DNA of 64,000 nucleotides, from assembly GCA_037783415.1 (NCBI GenBank), contig JAZGTN010000169.1:310001-374000 (forward strand), read 5' to 3'. Both the position numbers and the translations under genes were made by a program. Shown piece by piece: positions 1-11,200 of the stretch (position 1 is the stretch's first letter; every line of letters starts with the position of its first letter). This DNA comes from Leptasterias polaris. Lineage: Eukaryota; Echinodermata; Asteroidea; Forcipulatida; Asteriidae. The notes beneath the pieces are model-generated. The model was not told the origin of the DNA. It saw only the letters and a list, made by a program, of their open reading frames with translations, and did not search any database.

Positions 1-109
1 GATAATAATAAGAAAACCATGTAGTGTGCATTATGAAACAAAAACATACGAACGTAACTCAAATCGTTGCTATACATAATTATAAGATGAACATTTTACC
101 TCTTTGCAG

Positions 110-233
110 AGTGGTATCTGCGACTGGTGGAGAGTCTTCGAAAAGAGCCACCGATAACAAATTCGCCATCATAACCACCACCAGGGCCACGCCGGGTACC
201 ATACCCTCAGATTGCATCGCAAAAACCCACTAA
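110..233 (+). CDS. Possible terminal exon of an upstream plus-strand gene
   Basis: A pyrimidine-rich tract ending in a good acceptor (ctctttgcag, last base 109) precedes a stretch open in one frame to a TAA at 231-233; the other two frames stop at about 157 and 171. An AATAAA lies at 327-332, which would suit a 3' end. I recognise no domain and cannot tell the reading frame, because the upstream exon is outside the window. It may equally be non-coding. Confidence 0.22.
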
Positions 234-958
234 GTCAACGAAAACTCAAACAATAAGCAACAGACGACGCCGTATCCCCAACACTCTTAAAGTGAACCCA
301 GACCAAAGTGGGTTGTAATTTCTTACAATAAAACCAACTAAAGAAAACAAACGAGGAGTTTATCATTAACAGACCTGTGGTATAAACGCTCCAACCAACA
401 AGACTGCGCAGGAGTCACGAATGAAATGCATAAAATAAAAACATAGTTCGTCTAATGGTATTAACAAATTAGCGTTATAAGTAATGAGAGTAATTTGTCC
501 CTGACGTTTAGTCGATTGGAACTACTCTCCTAGGCAAGAATTTCCCATCGTTTGCTCTCTTGTGCATCGCAGCAGAAAGCAATAATTTCTGAACGACCTT
601 TGTAAATGTTTTATAATAAAAAGTGTGGTCATTTTTAATTAAAGCGTTTAACGTTAAATCAACCACGGATAATGGATGAATAGTAAAAGTAAATTATAAT
701 ATTGTGCTTAAAAACGTTAGAGCCAGTGCAGTTGTTATTGATCGTAGCATTACATGTTATTGGTGGAATTTCTTCCTATTCTCTCTCTGTTTTTTAGGGG
801 GGCGGGGGTTTGAAGGCAATTTCGATTAACAAAAGCTCAAACAATTTCGGTTGAACATCATTCTATCAAATAAATAAAAAGGGAAAAATGCACTCAACGA
901 CACAGGTCAGCAAACTTATTAATGTAGACACAATATTTAAATTTAATAGATCATTGTT
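234..958. other. Intergenic stretch without recognised features
   Basis: AT-rich, with stops in all frames. Apart from the AATAAA at 327-332 I see no repeat family member, RNA gene or convincing exon here. Confidence 0.5.
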
Positions 959-999
959 TCAAGTGTAAGACACAAACAAACAAAAGGAAATAATTCGAA

Positions 1000-1850
1000 A
1001 GAGTACTTTTAGTCTATGAGACATTTGGTAGCTTTGCCAGCTGAAACCGCTGAAAACGTAGAGTGTGTGCGAGACAGTAATAACTAAAACAGTCGATGTT
1101 AAAGGTACAAAACCAAAAGCATAATATTTTCGTACAACTGTTGCCCAATTCAATAATATTAGGCCTACCACCAAATAACACAAAGTCTGAAGTTTCGACC
1201 CCAGCAAGGTCTTTTTCGAAGGCTAGAATGACAAACAACACAAATATTAAAACAGGTATACGCTGCGTTTAAAAGAAACAGTCAAGTGGAAATAAACGAA
1301 AAGAAAGTCAAGCGGAGGTCACACAGAAAAAGCAAGAGATGAACACAGAAAATGGAGACAAATGGGAAGAAAGGGGAGGAGGCTGAAAAGGTTGGAAACA
1401 TAAAAGACTAAAACTGAGATATCCGTGGACAAATGGGATTGCTACCCCTTTTCCCACTGATATCTCTTAATGTATTTGTTGTTGTTGTCTTATTCACGTA
1501 TTAATTACTTTTTCTCCCAGTTTCCACCTTTGATATTGTCCTTTGTGTTTCCAACCGGGCCTTTTCCCTCTACCCATTCTTCTTCTTGTCCGTAAATCAT
1601 CCATTGTTTTTTCTGAGAGCTTTTTGTTTCTCTCTTTCTCTTCATTTGTTTCCACTTGACTGCTTCTGTTAAACCAGTACACGTGTGTATTTGTGCTGTG
1701 TTGTAATTTAGCCTTCGAGAAAGACTCTGCTAGGGTCGAAACGTCATTAATTAATTTTTGCATATACCGTGGATCCTTTTGGTTGGCAAGCAGTTTGCAA
1801 TATAATTCTATTTTCTCATGAAATAATTCATAAAACAGCATTACTTCCAC
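1000..1850. repeat. Inverted pair of decayed repeat copies with a GTCGAAAC motif
   Basis: Two diverged arms face each other. The minus-strand reading near 1191-1229 and the plus-strand reading near 1708-1750 share a GAAAGAC..TGCTrGGGTCGAAAC core. Further matches (CAGTCAAGTGGAAA near 1278 and, inverted, near 1650; GGTTGGAAACA near 1392 and, inverted, near 1548) extend the arms. Short GTCGAAACGTC motifs are common near the termini of Penelope-like elements, so this could be a tail-to-tail pair of such remnants. The minus-strand open frame at 1494-1850 looks low-complexity and is not treated as a gene. Confidence 0.45.
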
Positions 1851-2053
1851 TCAGTATAAGCTAATTATTATGTCAATAAGTTTTAAAATTAACTCGCCAG
1901 CATGAACAAACTATTTTGAAATGCTTTCCTACCGCAATGCTTTTCTGGTGTTTTGCTAACCCATTGTTGTCAGCACTATTGTGATGACAGACGTAATTAT
2001 TGTTATAAGAAACATGAAAGCGAGAGCACGGAGAAATTATAACATCAACCATT

Positions 2054-2496
2054 AAATAATAAAATAATAATAATAGTGGCTTCTTATATAGCGCTCATAT
2101 CCGTCACTCAGTGACGCTCAAGGCGCTTCAACAGTCAGTATTTTCCTGCAAGGTATATATGTGGAGCTACTTTTTGAATTTTGAGACCTATTCCTTTGCA
2201 TAGCACCATGTAATGGTTTACAAGGTGCTGTGGCGCAATATGCAGCCAATCAAACCAGGAACACCGGGGAAAACCCCTTCTCTTTACGATAAGTGCACTG
2301 GGTTATTTTACGTGCATTACACAACACACGGGACCAACGGCTTTACGTCCCATCCGAAGGACGAAGCAATAATGGTTAAGTGTCTTGCTTAATAAGGACA
2401 CAAGTGTCACGACCGGGACTCGAACCCACACTCTGCTGAACACTGGAAACACCAGAGCTCGAGTCCGGTGCTCTTATCCGCTCGGCCACGACACAC
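2054..2496 (-). repeat. tRNA-derived SINE-like element, family A
   Basis: Read on the minus strand, 2495 down to 2404 forms a tRNA-like head with a GTGGCCGAGCGGATAAGAGC A-box region and a GGTTCGAGTCCC B box, with a long variable region as in Leu/Ser tRNAs. The body runs on to a tail rich in ATT/ATA near 2054 that follows a TATATAGCGC segment. A diverged copy is at 11070-11342 and body fragments lie near 29478-29655. Confidence 0.65.
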
Positions 2497-3150
2497 CTAT
2501 TAATAATAGTTCGTTTTGGGGTAGAGCTTTTTATTACCATGGTCCCTAGCAATCATATGTCAACTGTGAAAGAAGGGGGATTAAAAATTGATCATTATAA
2601 TGAAATCCACGCTTGCCTTTGAGATGCTCAAACTGTGACGGTTAATTTATTTCCATTTTATTTTCCCCATGCAGAATCTGGTGCTGAAAGTTACTGCTGA
2701 TCGCATCAGCGCCGTGTTTATCTTATGTGCGGTTGGTGTGGATGAGTGATAAATGGTGACAATTCAAATGGGCTTGACTACTTCAATCAATTTGTTTGCA
2801 ATATTGCTGAAAATTAATACTAGACTATACGTAAAAAAAAGCAACACCCCCCCAAAAAACATATCTTGTAAAGAAACTATACATGCATAAGGGTGATAGG
2901 GATACATTTATTAGGAAAAATACACAATTTTCTGTTTTCAAAATAGTAAACCAACTTCCATTCTGTAAAGATCTCTAGTCTTTGAGGAACGTATGAAAAA
3001 GCCAAGTCCAATTATCAATTTTTCTTACATAAAATTAATCATCATACAAAACTTAGCTCAATGCAAGTTATATGGATGGGCTTCTGGTAACCGTTGGAGA
3101 CGGTTTGTTTAAAGTGGGCGTGGCTTACAGTGTAATTACTTAACAACGGG

Positions 3151-3400
3151 GACCAATTTCATGGCTCTGCTTTCCGCCGAATTCTGCGCTTGCGATCACC
3201 ATTTTTCGCTTACAGGGCAAGCACCGAAATTTTGCACCAGCTGAGTATGAGAAGAAGCCTAGTTATAACGTGGAGTACGCACGACCACAAGCAAATCCTT
3301 GCTAGCCCGAGAAAAATGCTCATCGTAAGCGCAGAATTCCCTTCTTCCGTAAGCCAAGATTCTTTGCTTACTTTATGCAGAGCCATGAAATTAGGCACAG
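3151..3400. repeat. Foldback (inverted-repeat) element
   Basis: The left end (AATTTCATGGCTCTGC near 3155) is repeated inverted at the right end (GCAGAGCCATGAAATT near 3378), with a second inner match around GAATTCTGCGCTT. Short open frames on both strands across it are by-products of the palindrome. Confidence 0.55.
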
Positions 3401-3970
3401 GATCGACTTTATGCACATGACGTCATTAGAGTTAGAGCGTCCTCACCTATAATATACATGTCAAAAGGAGGTTGCTAATAATGTGTCAATCCCATACGCC
3501 ACACGTACATAGATGTTTGTTTCCATTGTTCTAAGATAGCGGCGGGATGATGTCAATGCATAAGTCTGTAAGCACTCAAACTCGCTTTACAGGTAACAGC
3601 TTTATACAATTTGGGCCGGGATGGAGTCTGACCACTGTAACGCATGCGTACCAAGCCGAATTACACCAGCGTAAGCACGGTCCTCAAACTTTAAACCATA
3701 ACATGTTTTCTACATAAATATACAACATCAATATTATTGTTTTTAAATAATGTTTAAATCAGTAACTAAGATGACTAATACTGATTAAAATTCAGAAAAC
3801 TAAGAACATGTTTATTGAACCACATGCACCTGACGTCATCATCACAATATTCTTTGTTGCGCCATTTTGGGACTCAATGTCCGTGTGTTAGTGTTGGGTT
3901 CTTTTAAGATGATGCTGCGTTTACATGCAGCCTCAATTTGACGCTGCAAAGAGGCCTATTATGCAGTCAA

Positions 3971-4132
3971 TAGACCGATCCATTAAGCCCCGCCTCCTTA
4001 CGAGTTGACCAATCACAGCCGCGAAACCCGATCACCATTAGTGCAAAGATCACCAAACGGCTCAAATGGTGATCAGATTTCGCGGTTGTGATTGGTCAAA
4101 GAGAAATGGGCGTGGCTTAATGGATCGGTGTA
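3971..4132. repeat. Hairpin MITE, family H1, copy 1
   Basis: Near-palindromic element with ends CGATCCATTAAGCC and GGCTTAATGGATCG. The inner arms contain TGACCAATCACAGCCGCGAA and its near-inverse. Other copies are at 33214-33350 (left end lost) and 44316-44478 (opposite orientation). Confidence 0.75.
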
Positions 4133-5010
4133 TTGCCTTTATGAAAACATTTTGTCATCGTAATCATCATGTTCGCAAGCGTTTTTCTTTTTAAGGTTGC
4201 CATTGCAGGTCGGTATGTTTTGGTTTTTTATTGGCTCACTGCTAGAACGTCAGCGTTATAGGTGCAATTAGACTCACAAAATGGCAAGCGTGGCAGGAGA
4301 CATTAAATGCATGTGATGTTCAAGGAGAAGATAGCCAAATGGCGCGACTTTGTTACGTAAATTTAAATCTTATAAATGAAATGAAATAAGTCTAAGTCAC
4401 ACAGGGCAATTGTCGTCCGGCAACTAGGAGGCAACTAAACTGTACTGCACACACAAGGAACACTTCGGCAGCACAAGAGGGAACCTACTAGCTCTAACTC
4501 ACTCAGAAAATAATAAGAAAACTGAAATGTGAATGAATTTCTTCTTAGAGATGGTTGCCAATAAATTGCCTCATGATCGTTATGTAAACAATTCTTCATT
4601 ATTATCGTTTTTGACAAGCGTTGTTCTTCTCAGGGTCGCCATATTTTCACCATTGCAGTTCGGTAGTTCGTCCATGCTGTTTTGCGCTGGTTTTTCGACT
4701 CACTGCTAGAGGCATTAATTTTATCCTTGTAAACTTTCCAGTTACTTCGATCTGAAAAGAAAAACAAATCCAATAAACTAAACATGATAATGGAAAAACT
4801 GAACTGAATTATTAATTTGTTAAAAGCTCGACAACCTTGATAATGATAATATGCATAAATAGACAATATGCAAATGACCGCAATAAGGAAGGGTGCTCAT
4901 TGGCCCGTCCGTTGCGTTGCGCGTACACACAGCTCTGCGTTTTCCATTGTTACATCGTCGTTTTACCTCTAAAGATGACGGCGTGATGACATTCACTTTA
5001 AATGTTTATT
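4133..5010. other. No gene recognised; two related short segments
   Basis: Segments near 4195-4260 and 4620-4710 resemble each other (GTTGCCAT/GTCGCCAT, CATTGCAG, CTCACTGCTAGA). A stretch at 4743-4772 nearly matches the acceptor and start of the 25-nt GPCR microexon at 21506-21530, but no exon context surrounds it. Confidence 0.35.
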
Positions 5011-5016
5011 TATTAA

Positions 5017-5401
5017 GGATTGGCTGACAAAATAGACACAGACAGTGTTAATGCATTGTGTGATCAAACTAGACATGAAATAAAAAACCTGCTTAAATTT
5101 GGGCTTCATCCGTAGTGTGCGTCAGGAGAAAATAATAGCAAAACCACACAACTTTCAGCATGTAAACATATTGTACTTCATCTGGTTGCAACAACCGAAA
5201 AAACAGTTGCGGTTTGTTTGCTGTTTTTTTTTTTTTTTTTTTTTTTTTCAGTTTTCAGATACTTTTTTTACAAATTATGACAAGTTCATTTCAGTGGGAA
5301 ATATTTCACAGCAAATCTTTCCCAATAATTATGAACTTCATCATCAGTGAGCTTTCAGACTAAATGGTGTTTTTCATCTTTACCAATTCTGTATAATACC
5401 T
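5017..5401 (+). repeat. TTAA-flanked MITE-like element, family M3
   Basis: TTAA precedes the left end (5013-5016) and follows the right end TGTATAATACC (5402-5405). It shares the AGGATTGG..TGACAAAATA and GTGTGATCA segments with copies at 17727-18100 and 26538-27283. A poly-T run sits at about 5224-5248. Confidence 0.55.
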
Positions 5402-5478
5402 TTAATCGGCGTTGTCTACAAAGAGTGATCACCAATTGATGACATTGGTACAATTTAATGATTGTCTTGTGTCTTTAA

Positions 5479-5855
5479 AGGCACTGAACACGTTTGGTAA
5501 TTGTCAAAGACCAGTATTCTCACTTGGTGTATCCCAACATATGCATAAAATAACAAACCTGTGAAAATTTGGGCTCAATTGGTCATCGAAGTTGCAAGAA
5601 AATAATGAAAGAAAAAACACCCTTGTTGTACAAATTAGTGTGCTTTCAGATGCCTGAAAAAGGCTTCAGGCCTGAAGTCTTTTTCAGATTCAAATATTTT
5701 AGTGAGAAATTACCTCTTTCTCAAAAACTACGTTACTTCAGAGGGAGTCGTTTCTCACAATGTTTTATACTATCAACAGCTCTCCGTTGCTCGTTACCAA
5801 GTAAGTTTTTATGCTAGTATATATTTTGAGTAATTACCAAACGTGTCCAGTGCCT
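5479..5855 (+). mobile_element. TTAA MITE, family M1, copy 1
   Basis: Terminal inverted repeats AGGCACTGAACACGTTTGG and CCAAACGTGTCCAGTGCCT are flanked by TTAA on both sides (5475-5478 and 5856-5859). Body about 377 bp. It matches copies at 9022-9389, 13244-13612, 26639-27005 and 40576-40943. The conserved 60-80 codon open frame inside is seen in most copies but shows no known domain and is best read as a chance frame. Confidence 0.88.
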
Positions 5856-5870
5856 TTAATGTGAAGGTTT

Positions 5871-6260
5871 ATGTTTGGTATCACTCTTAAAATTAATGGC
5901 AATGAAAACGTATTAGTTAGAAGCCTACAGCAGCTTTCGATACTTTAAAGCATTTTGAGAAACATTTCACTTCGAAGAAATGTGGTTAAATAAAAGATGT
6001 CAGTTTTTATGACCCAAAAATTTAATCTGACAATGGTTTCTGTCAGAAACGTTCCTCAGATTGTGTATTCCTATTGGGGATTATTCTTTCTGCGTGAACA
6101 TATTTTCTCCGGATTTTCGGCGATTTCTCAAAAACGCGACCACCTTTTGAAGTGAAATTTTCACAGGCTATAGTTTTATTGTATATATTTGCATTTATAT
6201 AAGATTAAACCAAACGAACGATTCCAAAATCAAAAGGACTGGTATACTGTGCCGTTAAAG
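5871..6260 (+). repeat. MITE-like repeat, family M4, copy 1
   Basis: Shares segments such as CACTTCGAAGAAATG, CGGATTTTCGGCGAT and AACGCGACCACCTTTTGAA with 6917-7283 (inverted), 15467-15825 (inverted), 17040-17600 (interrupted) and 20168-21277 (interrupted). Confidence 0.6.
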
Positions 6261-6916
6261 GATGGTCAGAAGACAAAGGTGATGTATCATTTACAATAGT
6301 CATATGACCTTGCTCTGACGGCCATGCTTAGGACTTCTTTTACTTTAAGTTTACGTGGATGAAGGTGGAACTGGTGATGCGGTTAACAGGCACCAAAGGC
6401 AATTAGTGAAATTAATGTTGAAACTAAGCAAGGATCTATTCAAGGTAGGCTGAATTAAACAAGATGTACAATACAAAGGTGTATAGCGACTATGGGAATC
6501 GTGTGGCATCCGCCTCCCCGGAAAACACAAAAAGCAAAACTTGAATGCAATTGAACACAAATCGGTCTCCAGACGATGATGACTAGAGCAGCCCGTCGAA
6601 ACGTCGAACCCAATTAGGAACTCACTTCGCGGCAGTGAAGTTAATAACGAGAAGTCCCCTCGATTTACCTAGCGAAAAAAAATCCCGTCCAATTTCCTAC
6701 CTCCCCAAGCAATACTTAAAAAGCAGGGCAGTTCAAATTCCAATATCTACTCCGCAGCCGTAGAATAAATAGTACGACATGTACACAGCAAAGTAGATGT
6801 TACCGTATACTGAGTATATATAAACTGATGACGCCCTAAAAGGCACTATTGAGAGTTAGTGATGTTGACTTTGGATGAATTGGGTTACTACAAAACATAG
6901 CATGCTTTCGCTGCAG
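6261..6916. other. No gene recognised; GTCGAAACGTCGAAC motif near 6595
   Basis: The stretch holds a short GATGATGACTAGAGCAGCCC..GTCGAAACGTCG segment (about 6572-6606), the same type of motif as at 1735 and 19570 and suggestive of a Penelope-like terminus. Nothing else is recognised. Confidence 0.35.
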
Positions 6917-7283
6917 TTAAATGCAAAGTATACCTTTCGTTTTGAACCGTTCGATTGTTTATAACCCTAAATGTAGAATATATACAACAAAGCTTTTTTT
7001 TGAAAATTTCATTTCAAAAGGTGGTTGCGTTTTTTAAATATTGCCGAATGTCTGGAGCCGTTTTGTCCATGCAGGAAGAATAATACGTTCCTGGAATACA
7101 CAACCTGAGAAACGTCTCAGATAAAAAAAATTTGAATTCCTTTATGTAAAACCACATTCCTTAGACGGGCTTCGTTTTCTCAAAATGTTATAAATTATCA
7201 ACAACTGCAGTGCTTCTTACAAAGTAAGTTTTTATTGTCATTAGTTTTTTGAGTAATTACAAAAGGTATATCTTTTCCTTAAG
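6917..7283 (-). repeat. MITE-like repeat, family M4, copy 2
   Basis: Inverted relative to copy 1. It contains AAATTTCATTTCAAAAGGTG and ATATTGCCGAATGTCTGGAG, counterparts of the copy 1 core. It lies just downstream of the minus-strand GPCR stop codon and supplies a candidate polyadenylation signal. Confidence 0.55.
7231..7236 (-). promoter_or_regulatory. Candidate polyadenylation signal of the GPCR gene
   Basis: Reads AATAAA on the minus strand, about 280 bases after the stop codon at 7516-7518. It falls inside a repeat, so it is only a candidate. Confidence 0.3.
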
Positions 7284-7515
7284 TTGTAGTAGTATTCCAA
7301 CCCACGGTTTTCAATACAATTCCAAACAACCCTCTGAATGTCAATGAATTGTTTTTTTCACATTTCAACTAAAATTACCACACTTATACCTTGATCTGTC
7401 TGTCAAGGAGTTGTATGCTTATTTCGATCTGTCAAATCGAAAAAAAATATTTTCCCGTACATTGAATCATCTCAAAATGAACTATTTTTGGGACATTTGT
7501 TTCTGATAACGCGTA

Positions 7516-8247
7516 TTAACGCCCGTTAATTAAGGGGGTTATACCTTGGGAAGGTTGACTTGTTGCACCCCTCTCATCAGAGTTTGGTAAACCGTCGGGC
7601 TCCGTTGTCTTTATTTCGTCATCACTTCCTTGGTTTTTATCGAAGAAAGCTGCTGCTTCAAGAGAGATTCCACTTCCCGGAACCTCTGGTTCTTCCTCGG
7701 TTCCTTCCAACGTTGATGCTCTGCTCACGGAGATGGGACTAGATGAGTTGTCCGGTTCTTGATCTGGTTCCTCATCGGTTCCAGGAGTGTTGTCTACGCT
7801 TGACAATGCTGCCAACGAGATGGGATAAACGTTGGGTACACTATCCGGTTCCTCGTCAGGTTCTTCAGACGTTCCTTCTTCCCAATCAGTTCCAGATGAT
7901 GTGCTAAGAGACATCAAACTAGTCGTCCTCTCTGACTGTATTTTCAAATCTCCATCGATGTTTTCGATCTCATCCAGGCTTGATGGAGTGGTCAATGACC
8001 TTTCTTTCTTCTCCGTTGCCAGTTGATCTTGATCTTCCTTCTCTTGGAACTCAGAGGCTGGCTTCGGATTCCGAAACTCCTCCTTTGTTTGTATTTTGTT
8101 GCTCATGACGAAGAGGCATGACGTGGCTGCCGATTGTGACGTCATCGGGGAGATCTTTACTTGTTTTCCCTGTCCGCTTGTTGATGTGGTCAGTGACATG
8201 ACCTTTGTTGTCATTCCGGGATTCAATTTCATGAATTTACGACGCAC
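7516..8247 (-). CDS. GPCR coding exon 21: cytoplasmic tail and stop
   Basis: Acceptor TTGTTTTAG then GTG CGT CGT (VRRKF), helix 8 of the 7TM domain, followed by a tail of about 240 residues rich in Ser, Thr, Glu and Asp. Three acidic units recur (TSEEPDEEPDS, GTDEEPDQEPDN, GTEEEPEVPG), each followed by a hydrophobic/serine stretch (YPISLAALS, SPISVSRAS, GISLEAAA). TAA at 7518-7516. No PDZ ligand is evident at the C-terminus (INGR). The first codon is GTG within the exon, not an initiation codon. Confidence 0.88.
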   Translation of the reverse strand: MRRKFMKLNPGMTTKVMSLTTSTSGQGKQVKISPMTSQSAATSCLFVMSNKIQTKEEFRNPKPASEFQEKEDQDQLATEKKERSLTTPSSLDEIENIDGDLKIQSERTTSLMSLSTSSGTDWEEGTSEEPDEEPDSVPNVYPISLAALSSVDNTPGTDEEPDQEPDNSSSPISVSRASTLEGTEEEPEVPGSGISLEAAAFFDKNQGSDDEIKTTEPDGLPNSDERGATSQPSQGITPLINGR

Positions 8248-11200
8248 CTAAAACAACAACAATTCAAAACTTTGTAAAACACGACAGTATGTTTATCTCA
8301 GGGTTTGCATTCGTTGGAATTCCAATTGCCAATTATAAAACCTCTTTTGCATTAAAGTATTTAGCAGAAAAGAAAAAAATACAGTTTGAATTTGACCTGA
8401 GATATTGACTCGGCGTCCAAGGAAATTTTGTCCCCTGGTGTGCGTTCCACATACGGGAATTAACAAGGGCTAATAGACTGTGCAAGTCTCGCGCGCATCC
8501 GAACTTCCGGGACCATTGTGGTCCCAACCATTATGGAGTTTTACGTGGGCGAGATTTTGTTTTGTCAATATTTTAGTTTAATGTAGTTTATGACCATGCA
8601 AATTATACATGTTGTTGAGAATGTAATACTAAGCGATAACAAATATGAAAGTAAAACCAATTCAACAATATATCGAAGAAAACCCAATAATCAAATTTGA
8701 CCTAAGCTTCCGGTTGGAAAAGTCAGAATTTGTGCTCACGTCCGATCACAAAACTTATGCAAACACTTGTTTTGGATGTGCGATGATAATAGATACTGTA
8801 ATTGCAACGTGAAGCCTTTTCATTGCTGACTATGGTTGTTGAGGCATCAGCGTCCTCTATAAACTGCGACACGAGTCAATTTTAAACCCGTTTGACCATC
8901 GCGAATCTGCGTAAGGGGCTTATAAAAAAGTTAAGATCAAATAAGCATCATTGTCCAAGAGTTTTAATTTTATTTAAATAGTAATTCACACACTACTTGT
9001 GAATTTATTGTAAAAGCTTAAAGGCACTGTACACGTTTGGTAATTACTCAAAATATATATTACCATAAAAACTTACTTGGTAACGAGCAACGGAGAGCTG
9101 TTGATAGTATAAAACATTGTGAGAAACCACTCCCTCTGAAGTAACGTAGTTTTTGAGAAAGAGGTAATTTCTCACTAAAATAATAAAAGACTTCTGGCCA
9201 GAAGCCTTTTATTCCTATCTGAAAGCACACTAATTTGTACAACAAGGGTGTTTTTTCTTTCATCATTTTCTTGCAACTTCAATGACCAATTCAGCACAAA
9301 TTTTCACAGGCTTGTTATTTTATGCATATGTTGGGATACACCAAGTGAGAATACTGGTCTTTGACAATTACCAAACGTGTTCAGTGCCTTTAAACTAATT
9401 TTATAAAATTGTGATGAATATTTTAGTTTTTCAGATTTTGAAATGAGATATATTTTTGTAAAGATTTTAATTCAGAAAGAAAAAAAAGTTATTCGTTTGA
9501 CGTGTTTTCTCGTTCCGATACGTGTGAGACTTGCACAGTCTATTGAAGTTGAGTCAACAGAGGGCGTAATCAGACAAATTTACCCAGGGACAGATTTACC
9601 CGGGGACAAATCTCCTGTAACACCGGGTGAGCATCATAGGTGGTCTTGCAGACAGGATATCCAGATAATCATTGGGATTATTTCAACATGAAATCAATGC
9701 CAAGCTGACCCGGAATTTCTGAAGCCCTCTAACACCAAGATCCGGTTTGGCAGGAGATAATGTTCCCCCATATTCCAAAAGGTGTACAAACTTCTTCTGA
9801 TAGCGCCCTTTTTCAACCTCCTTCAGACAATCCCATTATGGGGGACAGAATCTCCGAGGGACAGATTTCCCTAGGAAACCTAGTCTATCAGACTTGGGAC
9901 GAATCTGAACATTGTTCTATTTCTTCGCTATGGTCTGACAACCATTTGCCTTTTATAAGTGAATTCTGTTAAGATATAGCTTTTAAAATAAAATAAGAAT
10001 AACACCAGTCCCTCCCCCACCCCCCTACACACATAAACAACCTTGAAATCTATAATAATCATAATTAATAACAGCATCAATAAATGAAAATTAAGAAGTC
10101 AAATTAATTATGGTTACCTCATGGTCCAGAACGCACTGGACAACGAAGAAGAACACGCCCTGTATGCCAAAAAAACAAAAAAACAAAAAAAACAGTGTAA
10201 GAAAAAAGTAAAAACATTTTTTACATGAACTTGAAATATTTCTCACATTACCTGGTTACAAGTGTGAGATCTTGCCTGCCTTTATATGCCCTGGAATGTA
10301 TTATGTCACTATTTCTGTAAGCATGGTCTATATGACGTATGCAGTGTAAATGGACACGTTGCCTCGGATTGGGCGATTTGGGCTATGAAAAGCGTTTGAA
10401 ACCGTTTGTTATGAAATGCATAGTTAGAAAGACGTTTTAGTTAAAAGTAGAATAATATATAATGATCCACACAAAATTAATATGCCTCGAAATTATGTGG
10501 TTTTCCTTTCACTTCGTGAACTAATACGGCTCGCAATTTTAAAGAGCCAAATTTTTGACTCCACAAAATGGCGGACCGTGTCAGTTCACGAAGTAAAAGG
10601 AAAACCATGAAATTTCGAGGGATATTTTGTGTGGATCATTATATTCTACTTTTAAAAACGTCTTTCTAACCATATGCATTTCATAACAAACGGTTTCAAA
10701 TGCTTTTAATAGCCCAAATCGCCCAATCCGAGGCAACGTGTCCCTTTAATGTAACCAAACTTGTTCACTTTACCTGTAGTGTATTGAAGATGACGAAGGC
10801 ATAGGTGAATACTACAGATTCGTAGAACAAACCGAAGAGCCACGGAATGCCAAGCATGGGCTCCAGAATAAGAACGAGCCGAAGACCAGCCCTAAGAAGG
10901 AGCAGACAAGTCATATATTAAATCAATCTCATTTCACTCATTTATTTAACTGAATTTTAATTAATTTATTAGCGTAATGAAAAGTGTTAATAAATCTACA
11001 GCTTAGTATAATTATTATTAATATCTAGAAATGAAATCGAGGATGCCTCATAAGTGAACTTAATCACTGTACTTAGTCTGAGGAACCTGTAAACAAGGGT
11101 GCTTGCTAAGTGAACCAGAAACACTGGGGTTAACCCCTACTCTTCCATGATAAGTGTTCTGTGTTCTTTTATGTGCAGTACCAATCCCAGTACACGAGAC

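Noticed and set aside
1494..1850. 118-codon minus-strand frame
   Set aside because: Lies in an inverted repeat pair, the translation is charged low-complexity, and no splice or start context supports it.
3190..3420. Opposing open frames on both strands
   Set aside because: They mirror each other across a foldback repeat and have no coding signature.
4743..4866. Decayed extra copy of the GPCR microexon
   Set aside because: About 28 bases match the acceptor and first codons of exon 8, but similarity stops at once on both sides; chance or a tiny duplication.
5569..5817. Recurring 60-80 codon frame in M1 MITEs (also 9060-9266, 26676-26882, 40699-40905)
   Set aside because: Present only because the MITE copies are similar; no domain, too short, and it reads into the terminal repeat side.
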